Origin: Stutzerimonas degradans | GTDB lineage: Bacteria > Pseudomonadota > Gammaproteobacteria > Pseudomonadales > Pseudomonadaceae | Reading direction: 5' to 3' | Length of the DNA stretch: 64,000 nt | Assembly: GCF_024448505.1 (NCBI RefSeq) | Contig: NZ_JAMOHV010000014.1 | Location: 54,046 to 118,045 of the forward strand | In this document: positions 1 to 11,705 of the stretch, in pieces | Position numbering within the stretch: position 1 is the stretch's first letter | Layout: each line of letters begins with the position of its first letter | Made by a program: the position numbers and the translations under genes | Notes under the pieces: model-generated | Database searches by the model: none | What the model saw: the letters and a program-made list of their open reading frames with translations, nothing else | Told to the model about the DNA's origin: nothing

Positions 1-1236
1 AAGGGCGTCAAGGAAGTCCGCTACGACCCGCAGATGTTCGATTTCGGCCAGGTACAGATCGAACCTGCCGCCCTGGAGAACCTCGGTTTCGCCGGCTTCA
101 AGGTGCTCTATCCGCTGAACGAGCCAAAAAAGGCCGATGAGCTGATCACCCTGCTCGGCGCCAGCTATTTTCGCGTGATCGGCAAGGGTCAGGTCTACGG
201 CCTCTCGGCGCGTGGATTGGCCATCGACACCGCCTTGCCGAGCGGCGAGGAGTTTCCGAGCTTCCGTGAATTCTGGATCGAGCGGCCGCAGGCCGACCGG
301 CGCAACCTGGTGATCTACGCACTGCTGGATTCGCCGCGCGCCACCGGTGCCTATCGCATGGTGGTGACGCCAGGCAAGGACAGCACCGTCGACGTGCAGG
401 CGCGGGTTTACCTGCGCGAGCCCGTGGAAAAGCTCGGCCTCGGCGCGCTTACCAGCATGTACCTGTTCGGCGCCAACCAGCCGAGCGTGCAGCGCAACTA
501 CCGTCCGCAGCTGCATGATTCCGAAGGCCTGGCGATTCATGCTGGCAACGGCGAGTGGATCTGGCGACCGCTGAACAACCCCAAGCGCCTGAACATCAGC
601 AGCTACAGCGTGGAGAATCCGCGTGGTTTCGGTCTGTTGCAGCGCACCCGCGATTTCGGCCGCTACGAGGATCTGGACGACCGCTACGAGCTGCGCCCCA
701 GCGGTTGGGTCGAGCCGACCGGCGATTGGGGCAAGGGGCACGTCGAGCTGATCGAAATCCCCACGCCGGATGAGACCAACGACAACATCGTCGCCTTCTG
801 GGTACCCGAGCAGCGCCCGGAGCCCGGCAAGCCGCTGGACTTCGCCTACCGCCTGCATTTCACGATGGATGAACCCGCGCTGCACGATCCGGCACTTGCC
901 TGGGTCAGCCAGACGCGTCTGTCCACCGGCGACGTCAAGCAGTCGAACCTGATCCGCCAGCCTGACGGCAGCATCGCGCTGATCGTCGATTTCGTCGGCC
1001 CCAACCTTGCGGCGCTGCCGGCCGATGCGCCGGTGAGCACGCGGGTGAGTACCGACGACAACGCCGAACTGGTGGAGAACAGCCTGCGCTACAATCCGGT
1101 GAGCAAGGGCTGGCGCCTGACGCTGCGGCTGAAAGTGCGCGACGCAGCGCGCCCGGTCGAGCTGCGCGCCGCACTGGTGGAAGGCGAGAAGACGCTTTCC
1201 GAAACCTGGAGCTACCAGATTCCAATCCATGAATAA
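1..1236 (+). CDS. opgG: Glucans biosynthesis protein G (OpgG), 5' end outside window
   Basis: Periplasmic protein needed to make osmoregulated periplasmic glucans; it is thought to modify or branch the beta-glucan backbone exported by OpgH. The frame is open from base 1 through a first internal Met at 34, so the N-terminus (signal peptide and about a fifth of the protein) lies upstream of the window. The visible 411 residues show OpgG family features: the YDPQMFDFG start of the beta-sandwich region, [22 protein letters not shown], and the C-terminal immunoglobulin-like domain from about residue 290. The stop overlaps the opgH start by 8 bases (ATGAATAA), indicating translational coupling. Identification is strong; only completeness is unknown. 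Confidence 0.95.
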   Translation, partial: KGVKEVRYDPQMFDFGQVQIEPAALENLGFAGFKVLYPLNEPKKADELITLLGASYFRVIGKGQVYGLSARGLAIDTALPSGEEFPSFREFWIERPQADRRNLVIYALLDSPRATGAYRMVVTPGKDSTVDVQARVYLREPVEKLGLGALTSMYLFGANQPSVQRNYRPQLHDSEGLAIHAGNGEWIWRPLNNPKRLNISSYSVENPRGFGLLQRTRDFGRYEDLDDRYELRPSGWVEPTGDWGKGHVELIEIPTPDETNDNIVAFWVPEQRPEPGKPLDFAYRLHFTMDEPALHDPALAWVSQTRLSTGDVKQSNLIRQPDGSIALIVDFVGPNLAALPADAPVSTRVSTDDNAELVENSLRYNPVSKGWRLTLRLKVRDAARPVELRAALVEGEKTLSETWSYQIPIHE

Positions 1237-3784
1237 CCTGGCGTCAGCGTCCCTCGGCGGACACTATCTCGATCAATTGCCGCTGGCCGACGCCGAACGC
1301 CAGGCGCTGGCCGATGAGGTCGCGCGCGAGGGCGGCACGCTCGACGACCTGCATCGCGTCCTCGCCCAGCAGACCCCGGATACTGCGCCCGGCGTGCCGC
1401 CTTCGGCCGGTGCGCTGGGCTCGGTCGCCGCGCGGCTGAAGCTTGGCTGGGGCGATACCTTCGAGCGTGGGCGTGCGCTGATGCGCGATCACCAGGCGCG
1501 CGTCTGCATCCGCTCGACGCCGCCGATCGTGCGTACCCGCATGGTGCCCGAGCCGTGGCACACCAACGTGCTGCGCCTGAGTTGGTGGCGCCTGCTGCGC
1601 AAGAAGAACCGCGCCGTGGAGGTGCCGCCGCCGGTCGAGCGCGACTCGCGCTGGCGCCAGGTGGTTGCCCTGCGCCGCACGTTGCTGCTGACGCTGATGC
1701 TGGTGCAGACCGTGATCGCCACCTGGCACATGAAATCCGTGCTGCCCTATCAGGGCTGGGCATTGGTCGATCTGCAGGAAGTCTTCCAGCAGCCGTGGCA
1801 GGAATCCGCGCGGCAGATCCTGCCTTACGTGGTGCAGACCAGCATCCTGCTGCTGTTCGCCTTGCTGTTCTGCTGGGTGTCGGTGGGCTTCTGGACGGCA
1901 CTGATGGGCTTCTTCCAGCTGCTCAAGGGTCGCGACCGCTACAACATTTCCGCCAGCACGCTCGGCAACGAGCCGATCCCGCGCGAAGCGCGCACCGCGC
2001 TGGTGATGCCCATCGCCAACGAAGACGTGCCGCGGGTGTTCGCCGGTCTGCGCGCGACCTACGAGTCGCTGCTGGCCACGGGGCAGATCGAGCACTTCGA
2101 TATCTTCGTGCTCAGCGACAGCAACGATCCCGACATCTGCGTAGCCGAGCAGAAAGCCTGGCTGGAGCTGTGCCGCGAGGTCGACGGTTTCGGCCATATC
2201 TTCTACCGCCGGCGCCGGCGCCGGGTGAAGCGCAAGAGCGGCAACATCGACGACTTCTGCCGTCGCTGGGGCAGCAGCTACCGCTACATGGTGGTGCTCG
2301 ATGCCGACAGCGTGATGAGCGGCGATTGCCTGACCAGCCTGGTGCGGCTGATGGAGGCCAATCCCTCCGCCGGCATCATTCAGACGGCGCCCACCGCATC
2401 GGGCATGGACACCCTCTATGCGCGCATGCAGCAGTTCGCCACGCGCGTCTACGGCCCGCTGTTCACCGCCGGACTCAACTTCTGGCAGCTGGGCGAATCG
2501 CATTACTGGGGGCATAACGCGATCATCCGGGTCAAGCCGTTCATCGAGCACTGCGCGCTGGCGCCGTTGCCGGGCAAGGGTTCGTTCGCCGGTGCCATCC
2601 TCTCCCACGACTTCGTCGAGGCCGCGTTGATGCGCCGCGCCGGCTGGGGTGTGTGGATCGCCTATGACCTGCCGGGTAGCTACGAGGAACTGCCGCCCAA
2701 CCTGCTCGACGAACTCAAGCGCGACCGTCGCTGGTGCCACGGCAACCTGATGAACTTCCGCCTGTTCCTGGTCAAGGGCATGCACACCGTGCACCGCTTC
2801 GTGTTCCTCACCGGCGTGATGTCCTACCTGTCGGCGCCGCTGTGGTTCATCTTCCTGGTGCTGTCCACCGGCCTGCTGGCGATTCACACCCTGATGGTGC
2901 CGGAGTACTTCCTGCAGCCGAACCAGCTCTATCCGCTGTGGCCGCAGTGGCATCCGGAAGAGGCCATCATGCTGTTCTCGGCCACGCTGACGCTGCTGTT
3001 CCTGCCCAAGCTGTTGAGCGTGCTGCTCATCTGGATCAAGGGCGCGAACGAGTACGGTGGGCGGCTGCGGCTGCTGCTGTCGATGCTGCTGGAGTCGCTG
3101 TTCTCGATGCTGGCGGCGCCGGTGCGCATGCTGTTCCACACGGTGTTCGTCACCGCCGCGTTCCTCGGCTGGTCGGTGCAGTGGCAGTCGCCGCAACGTG
3201 CCGACAACGCCACCCCGTGGAGCGAGGCCCTACGGCGGCATGGTCCGCAGATGCTGCTGGGCGTGCTCTGGACAGCGCTGGTGGCCTGGCTCGACCCGGC
3301 GTTCCTGTGGTGGCTGGCGCCGATCGTCGGCTCGCTGATCCTCTCGGCGCCGGTGTCGGTGATTACCAGCCGTACCGGGTTGGGGCTGGCGGCGCTGCGG
3401 CGCAAGCTGTTCCTGATTCCCGAGGAGTTCAATCCGCCGCAGGAGCTGGCGGCGACCGATCGCTACGCCCGCGAGAACCACGACAACGCCCTGCACGACG
3501 GCTTCATCGCCGCGACGGTGGACCCGCTGTACAACGCGCTGGTCTGTGGAATGGCGCGTGCGCGCCACGCCAAGGTGGTGCCGGCGGCCGAGCAGTTGCG
3601 CGAGCAGCGCATGCAGCAGATTCTCGAAGCCGGCCCCGATGGTGCTGCCGAAGCGGCGCGCTGGCGTCTGCTCAACGACCCCAACGGCATGGCGCGCCTT
3701 CATCAGCGCATCTGGCAGGATCCGCGCTATCAGGCCTGGCACGACGCCTACCAGCGCTCCAGGGCATCGTCCGCCGGCTCCTGA
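1229..3784 (+). CDS. opgH: Glucans biosynthesis glucosyltransferase H (OpgH)
   Basis: Inner-membrane family 2 glycosyltransferase that polymerises UDP-glucose into the beta-1,2 backbone of periplasmic glucans and moves it to the periplasm, working with OpgG. At 851 residues it has the usual length. A cytoplasmic N-terminal region of about 140 residues is followed by two membrane segments, then the GT2 domain with [18 protein letters not shown], the DADS metal site, LSHDFVEA and a DRRWCHGN motif (Q/RxxRW type), then a cluster of C-terminal membrane segments. The ATG start lies inside the opgG end, with no strong ribosome site of its own, so coupled translation is likely. In enteric bacteria OpgH also links UDP-glucose level to cell division; that role is not shown here. 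Confidence 0.96.
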   Translation: MNNLASASLGGHYLDQLPLADAERQALADEVAREGGTLDDLHRVLAQQTPDTAPGVPPSAGALGSVAARLKLGWGDTFERGRALMRDHQARVCIRSTPPIVRTRMVPEPWHTNVLRLSWWRLLRKKNRAVEVPPPVERDSRWRQVVALRRTLLLTLMLVQTVIATWHMKSVLPYQGWALVDLQEVFQQPWQESARQILPYVVQTSILLLFALLFCWVSVGFWTALMGFFQLLKGRDRYNISASTLGNEPIPREARTALVMPIANEDVPRVFAGLRATYESLLATGQIEHFDIFVLSDSNDPDICVAEQKAWLELCREVDGFGHIFYRRRRRRVKRKSGNIDDFCRRWGSSYRYMVVLDADSVMSGDCLTSLVRLMEANPSAGIIQTAPTASGMDTLYARMQQFATRVYGPLFTAGLNFWQLGESHYWGHNAIIRVKPFIEHCALAPLPGKGSFAGAILSHDFVEAALMRRAGWGVWIAYDLPGSYEELPPNLLDELKRDRRWCHGNLMNFRLFLVKGMHTVHRFVFLTGVMSYLSAPLWFIFLVLSTGLLAIHTLMVPEYFLQPNQLYPLWPQWHPEEAIMLFSATLTLLFLPKLLSVLLIWIKGANEYGGRLRLLLSMLLESLFSMLAAPVRMLFHTVFVTAAFLGWSVQWQSPQRADNATPWSEALRRHGPQMLLGVLWTALVAWLDPAFLWWLAPIVGSLILSAPVSVITSRTGLGLAALRRKLFLIPEEFNPPQELAATDRYARENHDNALHDGFIAATVDPLYNALVCGMARARHAKVVPAAEQLREQRMQQILEAGPDGAAEAARWRLLNDPNGMARLHQRIWQDPRYQAWHDAYQRSRASSAGS

Positions 3785-3791
3785 AACCGCA

Positions 3792-3822
3792 ACTGGCCAC
3801 GTTGCCCGGCAACGTGGCCAGT
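3792..3822 (+). terminator. Perfect 14-bp hairpin after opgH
   Basis: A 14-bp perfect stem with a 3-base CCG loop begins 8 bases after the opgH stop. No T tract follows, so it may be a weak or Rho-assisted terminator or a 3' end stabiliser rather than a classic intrinsic terminator. It would also stand at the 3' end of the oppositely oriented cytochrome gene. Confidence 0.55.
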
Positions 3823-3831
3823 GCGTCCCCT

Positions 3832-3854
3832 CGAACCCGCGCGCAGCGGGTTCG
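3832..3854. repeat. Second hairpin between opgH and the cytochrome c gene
   Basis: CGAACCCGC and GCGGGTTCG form a 9-bp stem with a 5-base loop, 10 bases after the first hairpin. A shorter GAGCCGGGCTC-type palindrome follows. These stacked hairpins fill the space between two convergent genes and probably protect or end both transcripts. Confidence 0.45.
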
Positions 3855-3912
3855 CTTCGAAGAGCCGGGCTCAGCTGGCTCGTCTTCTCTGCGTTTCCCG
3901 AGTGCCCTGTGT

Positions 3913-4587
3913 TCAGTGCAGGTGCTGGCTGCCGTCGGCGTGCCGGTGCACGTTGCGCTGGACGGTGGTATCGGGTGCATCGGCGGGAGGGTGATGGGTG
4001 CCTTCGGTCGGTGCGTCGTGGCTGGAATGCTGGCCGCTGTGGTCGTGCATGTCGGCTTCCCCGCCGCCATGCTGGTGGCCTTCACTCTGCGCGACCAGTG
4101 CGCGGTATTGCGCCACGTCGAGCTGTGGCAGACGTTCGAGAAACGCCACCATACCCCAGATGTACGGGTCGCTCATGCTCTTGCCCCAGGCCGGCATGCC
4201 ACTGGCCTTGATGCCGTGCTTGATGATCCAGAAGGCGCGCGCGGGATCGCCGCCGGTGCCGAATTGGTGAAGCTGGCGTGGCGCGGGGTAGAGGCTCGCG
4301 CTCAGTTCCGTGTCGCTCATGCCCGGCGCCAGATGGCAGCCGATGCACATGGCGCGGTAGTTGCCCGCACCCGAACGGATCAGCGCCGCATCGTTTAGAT
4401 CAGGCACGTCGATGCTCCGACTGCGCACGGCGATCGAGCGCTCACGGGCGATTTCCAGCAGGCGCTCGACTACTTGCGAGTGCGGCGCATCGGCGGCGAC
4501 GTTGAAGACACCGGAGTAGATGGCGCCGCCACCGACGACGGCCAGCACGGCGCCGGCCAGCGCCAAAGTCTTGATTGTTGTTTTCAT
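3913..4587 (-). CDS. Periplasmic c-type cytochrome with His-rich tail, copper cluster
   Basis: Small c-type cytochrome of 224 residues. An N-terminal hydrophobic segment (about residues 5-24) is a signal peptide or anchor. The haem site is CIGCH at 81-85, and Met131 in GMPAWGKSM is the probable axial ligand. The last 50 residues hold over a dozen histidines (HQHGGGE, MHDHSGQHSSH, HRHADGSQHLH), suggesting metal binding. I chose the ATG at 4587, which encodes MKTT; a TTG six codons upstream is possible but overlaps the copB stop. It lies 14 bases after copB and is the last gene of that run, so it probably serves copper handling, perhaps passing electrons to or from periplasmic copper. The physiological partner is unknown. 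Confidence 0.85.
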   Translation of the reverse strand: MKTTIKTLALAGAVLAVVGGGAIYSGVFNVAADAPHSQVVERLLEIARERSIAVRSRSIDVPDLNDAALIRSGAGNYRAMCIGCHLAPGMSDTELSASLYPAPRQLHQFGTGGDPARAFWIIKHGIKASGMPAWGKSMSDPYIWGMVAFLERLPQLDVAQYRALVAQSEGHQHGGGEADMHDHSGQHSSHDAPTEGTHHPPADAPDTTVQRNVHRHADGSQHLH

Positions 4588-4601
4588 GCGTGCGGCTTTG
4601 C

Positions 4602-5531
4602 TCAAAACCAGAATCGTATGCCGGCGACCAGGCGGGTGTCGCTGACATCTTCGTCTTCGTCACGCAGCAGGTCGGCGGTGTTGCCATAGGCGCGATTCCA
4701 GGTAACGCCGATGTAGGGCGCGAACTGGCGATTGATCTCGTAGCGCAGGCGCACTCCGAAGCCCGCATCGCTGAGCCCCGAACCGACACCACGGGCCTCG
4801 TCGTTGCGCGCGTGCAGGTTGAGTTCGGCGGTGGGTTGCAGCACCCAGCGCTGGGTCAGCAGGATGTCGTACTCGGCCTCCAGGCGCAGCGCGCTCTGGC
4901 CGCCTTCGCCGAGAAAGGCGGTGACTTCGGTTTCCAGGCCGAACAGCGGCATGCCCTGCACGCCGAAGGCCGCCCAGGTCTGCGGCGAGCCGGGCTTGAA
5001 GTCCTGGCGCACGCCGGCAACGGTTTCCCACCAGGGGCCGACGGCATGGCTCCAGAGCAGCTGCAGCTCGGCTTCTTCGGTATGACCGTCGGTGCGCTCG
5101 CCCTCGGAACGGAAGGCCAGGCGGTCGATGTCACCGCCATACCAGCCGGAGATATCCCAGGCCAGCGCGCTGCCTGCATCGGCGTCCTGCCATTCCAGTT
5201 GATCGGCCAGGAACAGGAAGTGGCTCCCTCCCTGGTGCATCGCGTGTGGCGGCAGGTCTGGGAAGGCGGCGGCGCGATCCGCATCGCTGAGCGGCGGCAC
5301 TGATGCGGCCGGCGACGGGGCGGAGACGGGCGGATGCGCCATCGAGCCGTGATCCATGCCGTCATGTTGCATCGGGCTGTGTTGTGCCGCTCCGGCGTGG
5401 CTGTCATGCGCGGAATGATCCATGCCCTGCTGCGCCTGTGCCGTCGCCGCCACCATGCCGGCGGCCAGGGCGAGAACCAGCTTCGCCCCGGCAGCGCCGG
5501 CAATGCCGATCAGTTGCCGCTCAGCGGTCAC
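4602..5531 (-). CDS. copB: Copper resistance protein B, outer membrane (CopB)
   Basis: Outer-membrane copper-resistance protein of the CopB/PcoB family. A signal peptide (about residues 1-33) precedes a Met/His-rich segment ([24 protein letters not shown]) and then a beta-barrel domain of about 210 residues ending in the aromatic RFWF typical of outer-membrane proteins. The start is a GTG that overlaps the end of the upstream Met/His-rich gene by 11 bases; I see no better ATG before the signal sequence. In the family, CopB acts with the CopA oxidase and may sequester or export copper at the outer membrane. Here copA lies upstream in the same run, separated only by the small Met/His-rich gene. 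Confidence 0.93.
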   Translation of the reverse strand: MTAERQLIGIAGAAGAKLVLALAAGMVAATAQAQQGMDHSAHDSHAGAAQHSPMQHDGMDHGSMAHPPVSAPSPAASVPPLSDADRAAAFPDLPPHAMHQGGSHFLFLADQLEWQDADAGSALAWDISGWYGGDIDRLAFRSEGERTDGHTEEAELQLLWSHAVGPWWETVAGVRQDFKPGSPQTWAAFGVQGMPLFGLETEVTAFLGEGGQSALRLEAEYDILLTQRWVLQPTAELNLHARNDEARGVGSGLSDAGFGVRLRYEINRQFAPYIGVTWNRAYGNTADLLRDEDEDVSDTRLVAGIRFWF

Positions 5532-5892
5532 GTGGTTTGTCCTTGGCGTTCCCCTTGGACGGGTTCTTGTCCCGTTGGCTGTTCTCCATGTTGCGATGCT
5601 CCAAGCCCTGACCCTGATTCACTTCACGGTGCTGCATGCTCTGGCCCATGTTGTCGTGGTCCATCATCTGGCCCTTGCCCATGTGCTCGTCGTGCATCTG
5701 CATCATGTTGCCCTGATCCATGCCTTGCTTGGCAGCGCCTCGCTGCTGCTGGGCCGGGTCGGCTTGCGAGGTGGCCGGCGTTTTCTCGGGATGGTGGCCG
5801 TCGTGCTGGTTCTGCTGTGCCTGCGCGGTGGTCAGCTGCAAGGCGGCAGCCAGGCCGCAGGCGATCAGGATGTTTTGCTTGAGCGTGTTCAT
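5521..5892 (-). CDS. Small secreted Met/His-rich copper-binding protein
   Basis: 123-residue protein with an N-terminal signal peptide ([19 protein letters not shown]) and a low-complexity mature part rich in Met, His, Gln and Asp ([27 protein letters not shown]). Such MxxMxH patterns bind Cu(I) or Cu(II) in copper-tolerance proteins. The start at 5892 has a clear GGAG site, and the gene sits 11 bases after the copA oxidase stop. Its end overlaps copB, so the three are one operon. The gene is easily missed because a long shadow ORF in the same frame runs through copA. I know no settled family name; a periplasmic copper sponge or a donor to CopA/CopB is inference. Confidence 0.8.
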   Translation of the reverse strand: MNTLKQNILIACGLAAALQLTTAQAQQNQHDGHHPEKTPATSQADPAQQQRGAAKQGMDQGNMMQMHDEHMGKGQMMDHDNMGQSMQHREVNQGQGLEHRNMENSQRDKNPSKGNAKDKPRDR

Positions 5893-5903
5893 AGATTTCT
5901 CCT

Positions 5904-7664
5904 TCACTCTTCTACGCGGACTTCGCGGAACATCCCGAGGTCCATGTGCATCAGCATATGGCAGTGGTAGGCCCAGCGCCCGAGGGCGTCGGCGGTGACA
6001 CGGTAACTGCGTCTCGCGCCCGGCGGCATATCGATGGTGTGCTTGCGTACGAGGAAATTGCCGTGCTCGTCCTCCAGGTCGCTCCATAGCCCGTGCAGGT
6101 GGATGGGGTGGTGCATCATGGTGTCGTTGACCAGCACGATGCGCAGGCGCTCGCCGTACTGCAGACGGATCGGCTCGGCATCGGCGAAAGGGATGCCGTC
6201 GAACGACCAGGAGAAACGCTCCATGTGGCCGGTCAGGTGCAGCTCGAGGGTACGGCTCGGCTGACGGCCATCCGGATCGGCGAAGCTGCTGCGCAGGTCG
6301 GCGTAGGTCAGCACGCGGCGGCCGTTGTCGCGCAGGCCAATGCCCGGATCGTCCAGCTTGGGCACCGGCATCATGGTTTGCATGTCCACCAGCGGGTTGT
6401 TCGTCTCGCTGGCCGGGTGCGTCTGCATCGCGGTTTCGGCGTTCGCACCGTGCCCCATGTCGGCGTGTTTCATCTGGCCGTGATCCATGCCGCCATGGTC
6501 CATGTCGCTGCCCGTGGAGGCGGCGCCATGCGCGGCGTGATCGCCGTGGCCCATGTCGTCCATGCTCAGTTCGGGGCGCGGATCGGGCTCGGGCACCGGT
6601 GCCTGCAGGCCCTGGCGCACCGCCAGGGTGCCGCGAGAAAAGCCCGAGCGGTCCATCGCCTGGGCGAACAGCGTGTAGGCGTCCTGGCTGCCGTCCGGCT
6701 CGACGATCACGTCGAGCGTTTCGGCCACCGCCAGGCGCACTTCGTCGACGGTCACCGGTTCGACGTACTGGCCGTCGGCGGCGACCACGGTGAGCTTGAG
6801 GCCGGGGATGCGGAAGTCGAAATAGGTCATCGCCGAACCGTTGATGAGCCGCAGGCGAATGCGCTCGCCCGGCTGAAACAGCCCGGTCCAGTTGCCGTCC
6901 GGCGCCAGGCCGTTGAGCAGGTAGGTGTAGGTGGCGCCGCTGATGTCGGCGAGATCGGTGGGTGACATGTTCATCCTGGCCCACGCCCAGCGCTCGCTGA
7001 AGCTCTCGCGCCAGCCCTTGTCGGCCACGTCTTCGATGAAATCGCCAAGGGTGCGGCGTCCCAGGTTGTAGTAGTCGGCCTGCTTCTTCAGCTTGGCCAG
7101 TACCCGCGCCGGGCTCTCGTCGGTCCAGTCGGAGAGGAACACCACGTAGTCGCGCTCGTAGCTGAACGGCTCCGGCTCGATGGGATCGATCACCAGCGGG
7201 CCATAGACGCCGAGCTGCTCCTGGAAGGCGGAATGGCTGTGGTACCAGTAGGTGCCGCTCTGCTTCACCTTGAAGCGGTACTCGTACATACCGTCCGGCG
7301 CGATACCGGCAAAGCTGAAACCGGGTACGCCGTCCATGTTGGCCGGCAGCAGGATGCCGTGCCAGTGGATGGAGGTGTCGTGGGGCAGGCGGTTGCGCAC
7401 GCGCAGGGTCACGCTGTCGCCTTCGCGCCAGCGCAGCAGCGGGCCGGGGATGCTGCCGTTGATGGCCATGGCGGTGCGGCGGTTGCCGGTGAAGTCCACC
7501 GTCATGGCGTCGATGGTCAGATCGAACTCGGTGCCGCTGAGTGTCGTCGGCTGGCCGGGGCTGGTCAGCGCCCAGACGGGCTGGCGCCATAGCCCGAGCC
7601 CGGCGAAAGCGCCACCGGCGGCGAGGCTTTTGACGAAGGTGCGCCGAGAGCTATTCGAGTGCAT
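5904..7664 (-). CDS. copA: Multicopper oxidase CopA, Tat-exported
   Basis: Periplasmic multicopper oxidase that oxidises Cu(I) and also binds extra copper. 586 residues from the ATG at 7664. The twin-arginine signal is SSRRTFVKSL near residue 7. Copper-site motifs appear in order: HWHGILLP and WYHSHS in the first cupredoxin domain, a Met/His-rich insert (MDDMGHGDHA, MDHGGMDHGQMKH), and HPIHLHG plus YHCHMLMHMDLGM near the C-terminus, completing the T1 and trinuclear centres. First gene of the copA, Met/His-rich, copB, cytochrome c run. A candidate CopR site lies about 105-130 bases upstream. It should not be confused with the P-type ATPases that are also called CopA. Confidence 0.96.
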   Translation of the reverse strand: MHSNSSRRTFVKSLAAGGAFAGLGLWRQPVWALTSPGQPTTLSGTEFDLTIDAMTVDFTGNRRTAMAINGSIPGPLLRWREGDSVTLRVRNRLPHDTSIHWHGILLPANMDGVPGFSFAGIAPDGMYEYRFKVKQSGTYWYHSHSAFQEQLGVYGPLVIDPIEPEPFSYERDYVVFLSDWTDESPARVLAKLKKQADYYNLGRRTLGDFIEDVADKGWRESFSERWAWARMNMSPTDLADISGATYTYLLNGLAPDGNWTGLFQPGERIRLRLINGSAMTYFDFRIPGLKLTVVAADGQYVEPVTVDEVRLAVAETLDVIVEPDGSQDAYTLFAQAMDRSGFSRGTLAVRQGLQAPVPEPDPRPELSMDDMGHGDHAAHGAASTGSDMDHGGMDHGQMKHADMGHGANAETAMQTHPASETNNPLVDMQTMMPVPKLDDPGIGLRDNGRRVLTYADLRSSFADPDGRQPSRTLELHLTGHMERFSWSFDGIPFADAEPIRLQYGERLRIVLVNDTMMHHPIHLHGLWSDLEDEHGNFLVRKHTIDMPPGARRSYRVTADALGRWAYHCHMLMHMDLGMFREVRVEE

Positions 7665-7767
7665 GCAGGTCCTGTTCGATAGTGGCTGTTCGCGCTGCTC
7701 CAGCGGACGCGCGCGGCAAACATGTCTGGTCATCATAAGGGCGCTCAGCTGACTCGCAGCTGAGCCG

Positions 7768-7793
7768 AAGATTACCGTTCTGTCAGCTTGATG
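7768..7793 (-). promoter_or_regulatory. Candidate CopR operator upstream of copA
   Basis: On the minus strand this reads TGACAGAACGGTAATCTTC. It closely matches a block at 11623-11648 next to copR (TGACAGAAACGTAATCTTT). Two near-identical blocks in front of the two divergent copper transcription units suggest one shared regulator, most likely the CopR encoded between them. The core can be written TGACA-N5-GTAATCTT. Confidence 0.7.
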
Positions 7794-7809
7794 TGGCCCG
7801 CCCTAGGCG

Positions 7810-8160
7810 TTACAGCAGCTCGATGCCGAAGCGTCGCAGCACGAGTGCCAGCGCACCGAAGCAGATGACGGTCAGCACCGCGCACGCCAGCAGCGTCGGC
7901 CAGAAGCCCAGGCGTGTCAGCAGGCGGGGGAATACGAGAAACATCGGCAGCGTCGGCAGCACGTACCAGAAGGTGTACCAGGCGTGGTTGGCGATCTTCT
8001 CGGTCGGCTGGCGCTCGATGTACAGCCAGATCAGGCTGAGCAGGGTGATCAATGGCAGCGCGGCCAGAAAGCCGCCCAGCTTGTCGCTGCGCTTGGCGGC
8101 TTCCGAGACCAGCACCACCACGGCGGCGGTCAGCAGGAACTTGGTGACGATCCAGGCCAT
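7810..8160 (-). CDS. DUF3147 family small membrane protein
   Basis: 116-residue integral membrane protein with four predicted hydrophobic segments (about residues 5-21, 28-46, 62-80, 87-108) and short charged loops. It matches what I know of the DUF3147 family, whose function is not established. The start has a GGGAGG site. It lies between the copA oxidase and copG on the same strand, 30 bases after the copG stop, so it is probably co-transcribed with the copper genes. A transport or membrane-support role in metal stress is possible but unproven. Confidence 0.75.
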   Translation of the reverse strand: MAWIVTKFLLTAAVVVLVSEAAKRSDKLGGFLAALPLITLLSLIWLYIERQPTEKIANHAWYTFWYVLPTLPMFLVFPRLLTRLGFWPTLLACAVLTVICFGALALVLRRFGIELL

Positions 8161-8190
8161 AGGCCTCCCGACGACGCGCTGCCGCGAAAC

Positions 8191-8637
8191 TCAGCGTACC
8201 GGCTGGCTGCCGAGATAATCGCCCATCACCACGTCACGGCCTTGTTCGGTCAGGCCAATCACCTGGTAGCGCTCATGCGGCTGGCCGTAATCCATGCCCG
8301 GCGAGCCGGCCGGCATGCCCGGTACCGCGACGCCGGCGAGATCGTCGCGCTGCTGCAGCTCACGGATCGCCGCGACCGGCACATGGCCTTCGACGAACTT
8401 GCCGTCGATCACCCCAGTGTGGCACGAGCCCAGGCGCGGCGCCACGCCCGCGCGCTGCTTGACTGCCGACATGTTGGCCTCGACGTGGTCGCGCACCTCG
8501 AAACCGTTGGCTTCCAGATACTTGATCCAGTCCTTGCAGCAGCCGCAGTTGGCGTCGCGATGCACGTCGATCACATCGGCGGCGTGTGCCACACCGGAGA
8601 TCAGCAGGGCGGCGAGGGCGGTGAGATAAGGCTTCAT
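8191..8637 (-). CDS. copG: CopG-type DUF411 periplasmic copper protein
   Basis: 148-residue secreted protein with a signal peptide cut after AHA (about residue 19). The mature start carries ANCGCCKDW, a CxCC motif in a thioredoxin-like fold, and a later GSCHTG plus GHVPVAAI typical of DUF411. CopG proteins of this family bind a cysteine-bridged copper cluster and are thought to act in periplasmic Cu(I)/Cu(II) handling. A good GGAG site supports the start. It lies 21 bases downstream of the CopZ-like chaperone gene on the same strand. The family call is firm; the exact chemistry here is inferred from homologues. Confidence 0.88.
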   Translation of the reverse strand: MKPYLTALAALLISGVAHAADVIDVHRDANCGCCKDWIKYLEANGFEVRDHVEANMSAVKQRAGVAPRLGSCHTGVIDGKFVEGHVPVAAIRELQQRDDLAGVAVPGMPAGSPGMDYGQPHERYQVIGLTEQGRDVVMGDYLGSQPVR

Positions 8638-8658
8638 GTACGTCTCCAGATCAGGGTT

Positions 8659-8925
8659 TCAGCGACAGCCGCAGCCACCGTTGCCGCCGCAGCCAGTCTG
8701 CGCGGCGGGGGTGGGTGCGGCGGTGTTGATGGCGGCAGGATAGCCGGCTTCGTCGAGCGCGGCGATCAGCGCCGGACTGTCGGCCTGGCCGGCGACACGG
8801 GCGAGCCCGGCGGCCAGGTCGACCTCGACGGCGGTGACTCCGGACACGGCCTGCAGCGCTTCGCTGACATGCTTGACGCAATGGCCGCAGGTCATGCCGG
8901 TTACCTTGAGTTCGATGCTGTTCAT
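8659..8925 (-). CDS. copZ: CopZ-like heavy-metal-associated copper chaperone
   Basis: 88-residue cytoplasmic protein with one heavy-metal-associated domain: the MTCGHC metal loop at residues 10-15 and the beta-alpha-beta pattern through about residue 65. An unusual tail adds five more cysteines or glycine-cysteine pairs (GCGGNGGCGCR), so it may bind extra Cu(I). Likely role: deliver Cu(I) to the neighbouring P1B ATPase or to a regulator. The ATPase itself has no HMA domain, which fits a separate chaperone. The start has a GGGAG site. The gene has its own MerR-type promoter overlapping the ATPase 3' end. Confidence 0.88.
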   Translation of the reverse strand: MNSIELKVTGMTCGHCVKHVSEALQAVSGVTAVEVDLAAGLARVAGQADSPALIAALDEAGYPAAINTAAPTPAAQTGCGGNGGCGCR

Positions 8926-8961
8926 GTGCGTCTCCCAGGATGGTTGCGTGAACGTGGTTGG

Positions 8962-8988
8962 ATGTTCATCCCTGACATCGTGTCAAGG

Positions 8989-8992
<4 letters not shown>
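8962..8992 (-). promoter_or_regulatory. MerR/CueR-type promoter for the copZ-like gene
   Basis: On the minus strand: -35 TTGACC, then a 19-base spacer holding the dyad TTGACA-CGA-TGTCAGG, then a weak -10 GAACAT. A dyad within an overlong 19-bp spacer is the hallmark of MerR-family promoters such as those used by CueR. It drives toward the copZ-like start 36 bases downstream. The -35 falls inside the last codons of the ATPase gene. No cueR gene is in the window. Confidence 0.7.
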
Positions 8993-11356
<2,364 letters not shown>

Positions 11357-11370
<14 letters not shown>

Positions 11371-11560
11371 CGTGGCCTCCGTGTCTGTGGCCGAACAGGT
11401 GCAGTAGCGGGCAGAGCAGCAGGATCAGGTAAGGCAGTGCTTCGGCGGTATGCGTCAGATGTTCGCGCACCAGGTAGAACAGCGCGATCGACGCCAGCAT
11501 CAGCAGGGCGATGCCGGCGGGGCTGCGCCAGAAAGGCTGGGGAGTTCCGCTGCGTTGCAT
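11357..11560 (-). CDS. DUF2933 small membrane protein
   Basis: 67-residue protein with two hydrophobic segments (about residues 15-31 and 40-58) and a C-terminal His-rich tail ([15 protein letters not shown]), the signature of DUF2933. Members often lie beside copper P-type ATPases; the function is unknown. GGAGG precedes the ATG. It starts the minus-strand run and overlaps the ATPase start, so the two are translationally coupled. The candidate CopR site at 11623-11648 lies just upstream and could serve both this operon and copR. Confidence 0.75.
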
Positions 11561-11622
11561 GGCCGGCCTCCGGAATGGGATGGTTTCACCATAGTCCTCG
11601 CCGCCTTACGCCGCGCTGATAG

Positions 11623-11648
11623 AAAGATTACGTTTCTGTCAGCTGATG
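11623..11648. promoter_or_regulatory. Candidate CopR operator between the ATPase operon and copRS
   Basis: AAAGATTACGTTTCTGTCAG lies 63 bases upstream of the DUF2933 start and 58 bases upstream of copR. It matches the block upstream of the copA oxidase gene except for one base shift and a few substitutions. The position lets one bound regulator control both directions, including autoregulation. Confidence 0.7.
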
Positions 11649-11705
11649 GCGCGGCGGCCGTTGCGGCTGCCACACTTCGCCCATCGCCGAGCCGAGGAAC
11701 GGGAC

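Noticed and set aside
5521..7590. 689-residue minus-strand frame spanning copA
   Set aside because: Only its last 123 codons (from 5892) form a real gene; the rest is the wrong frame of copA.
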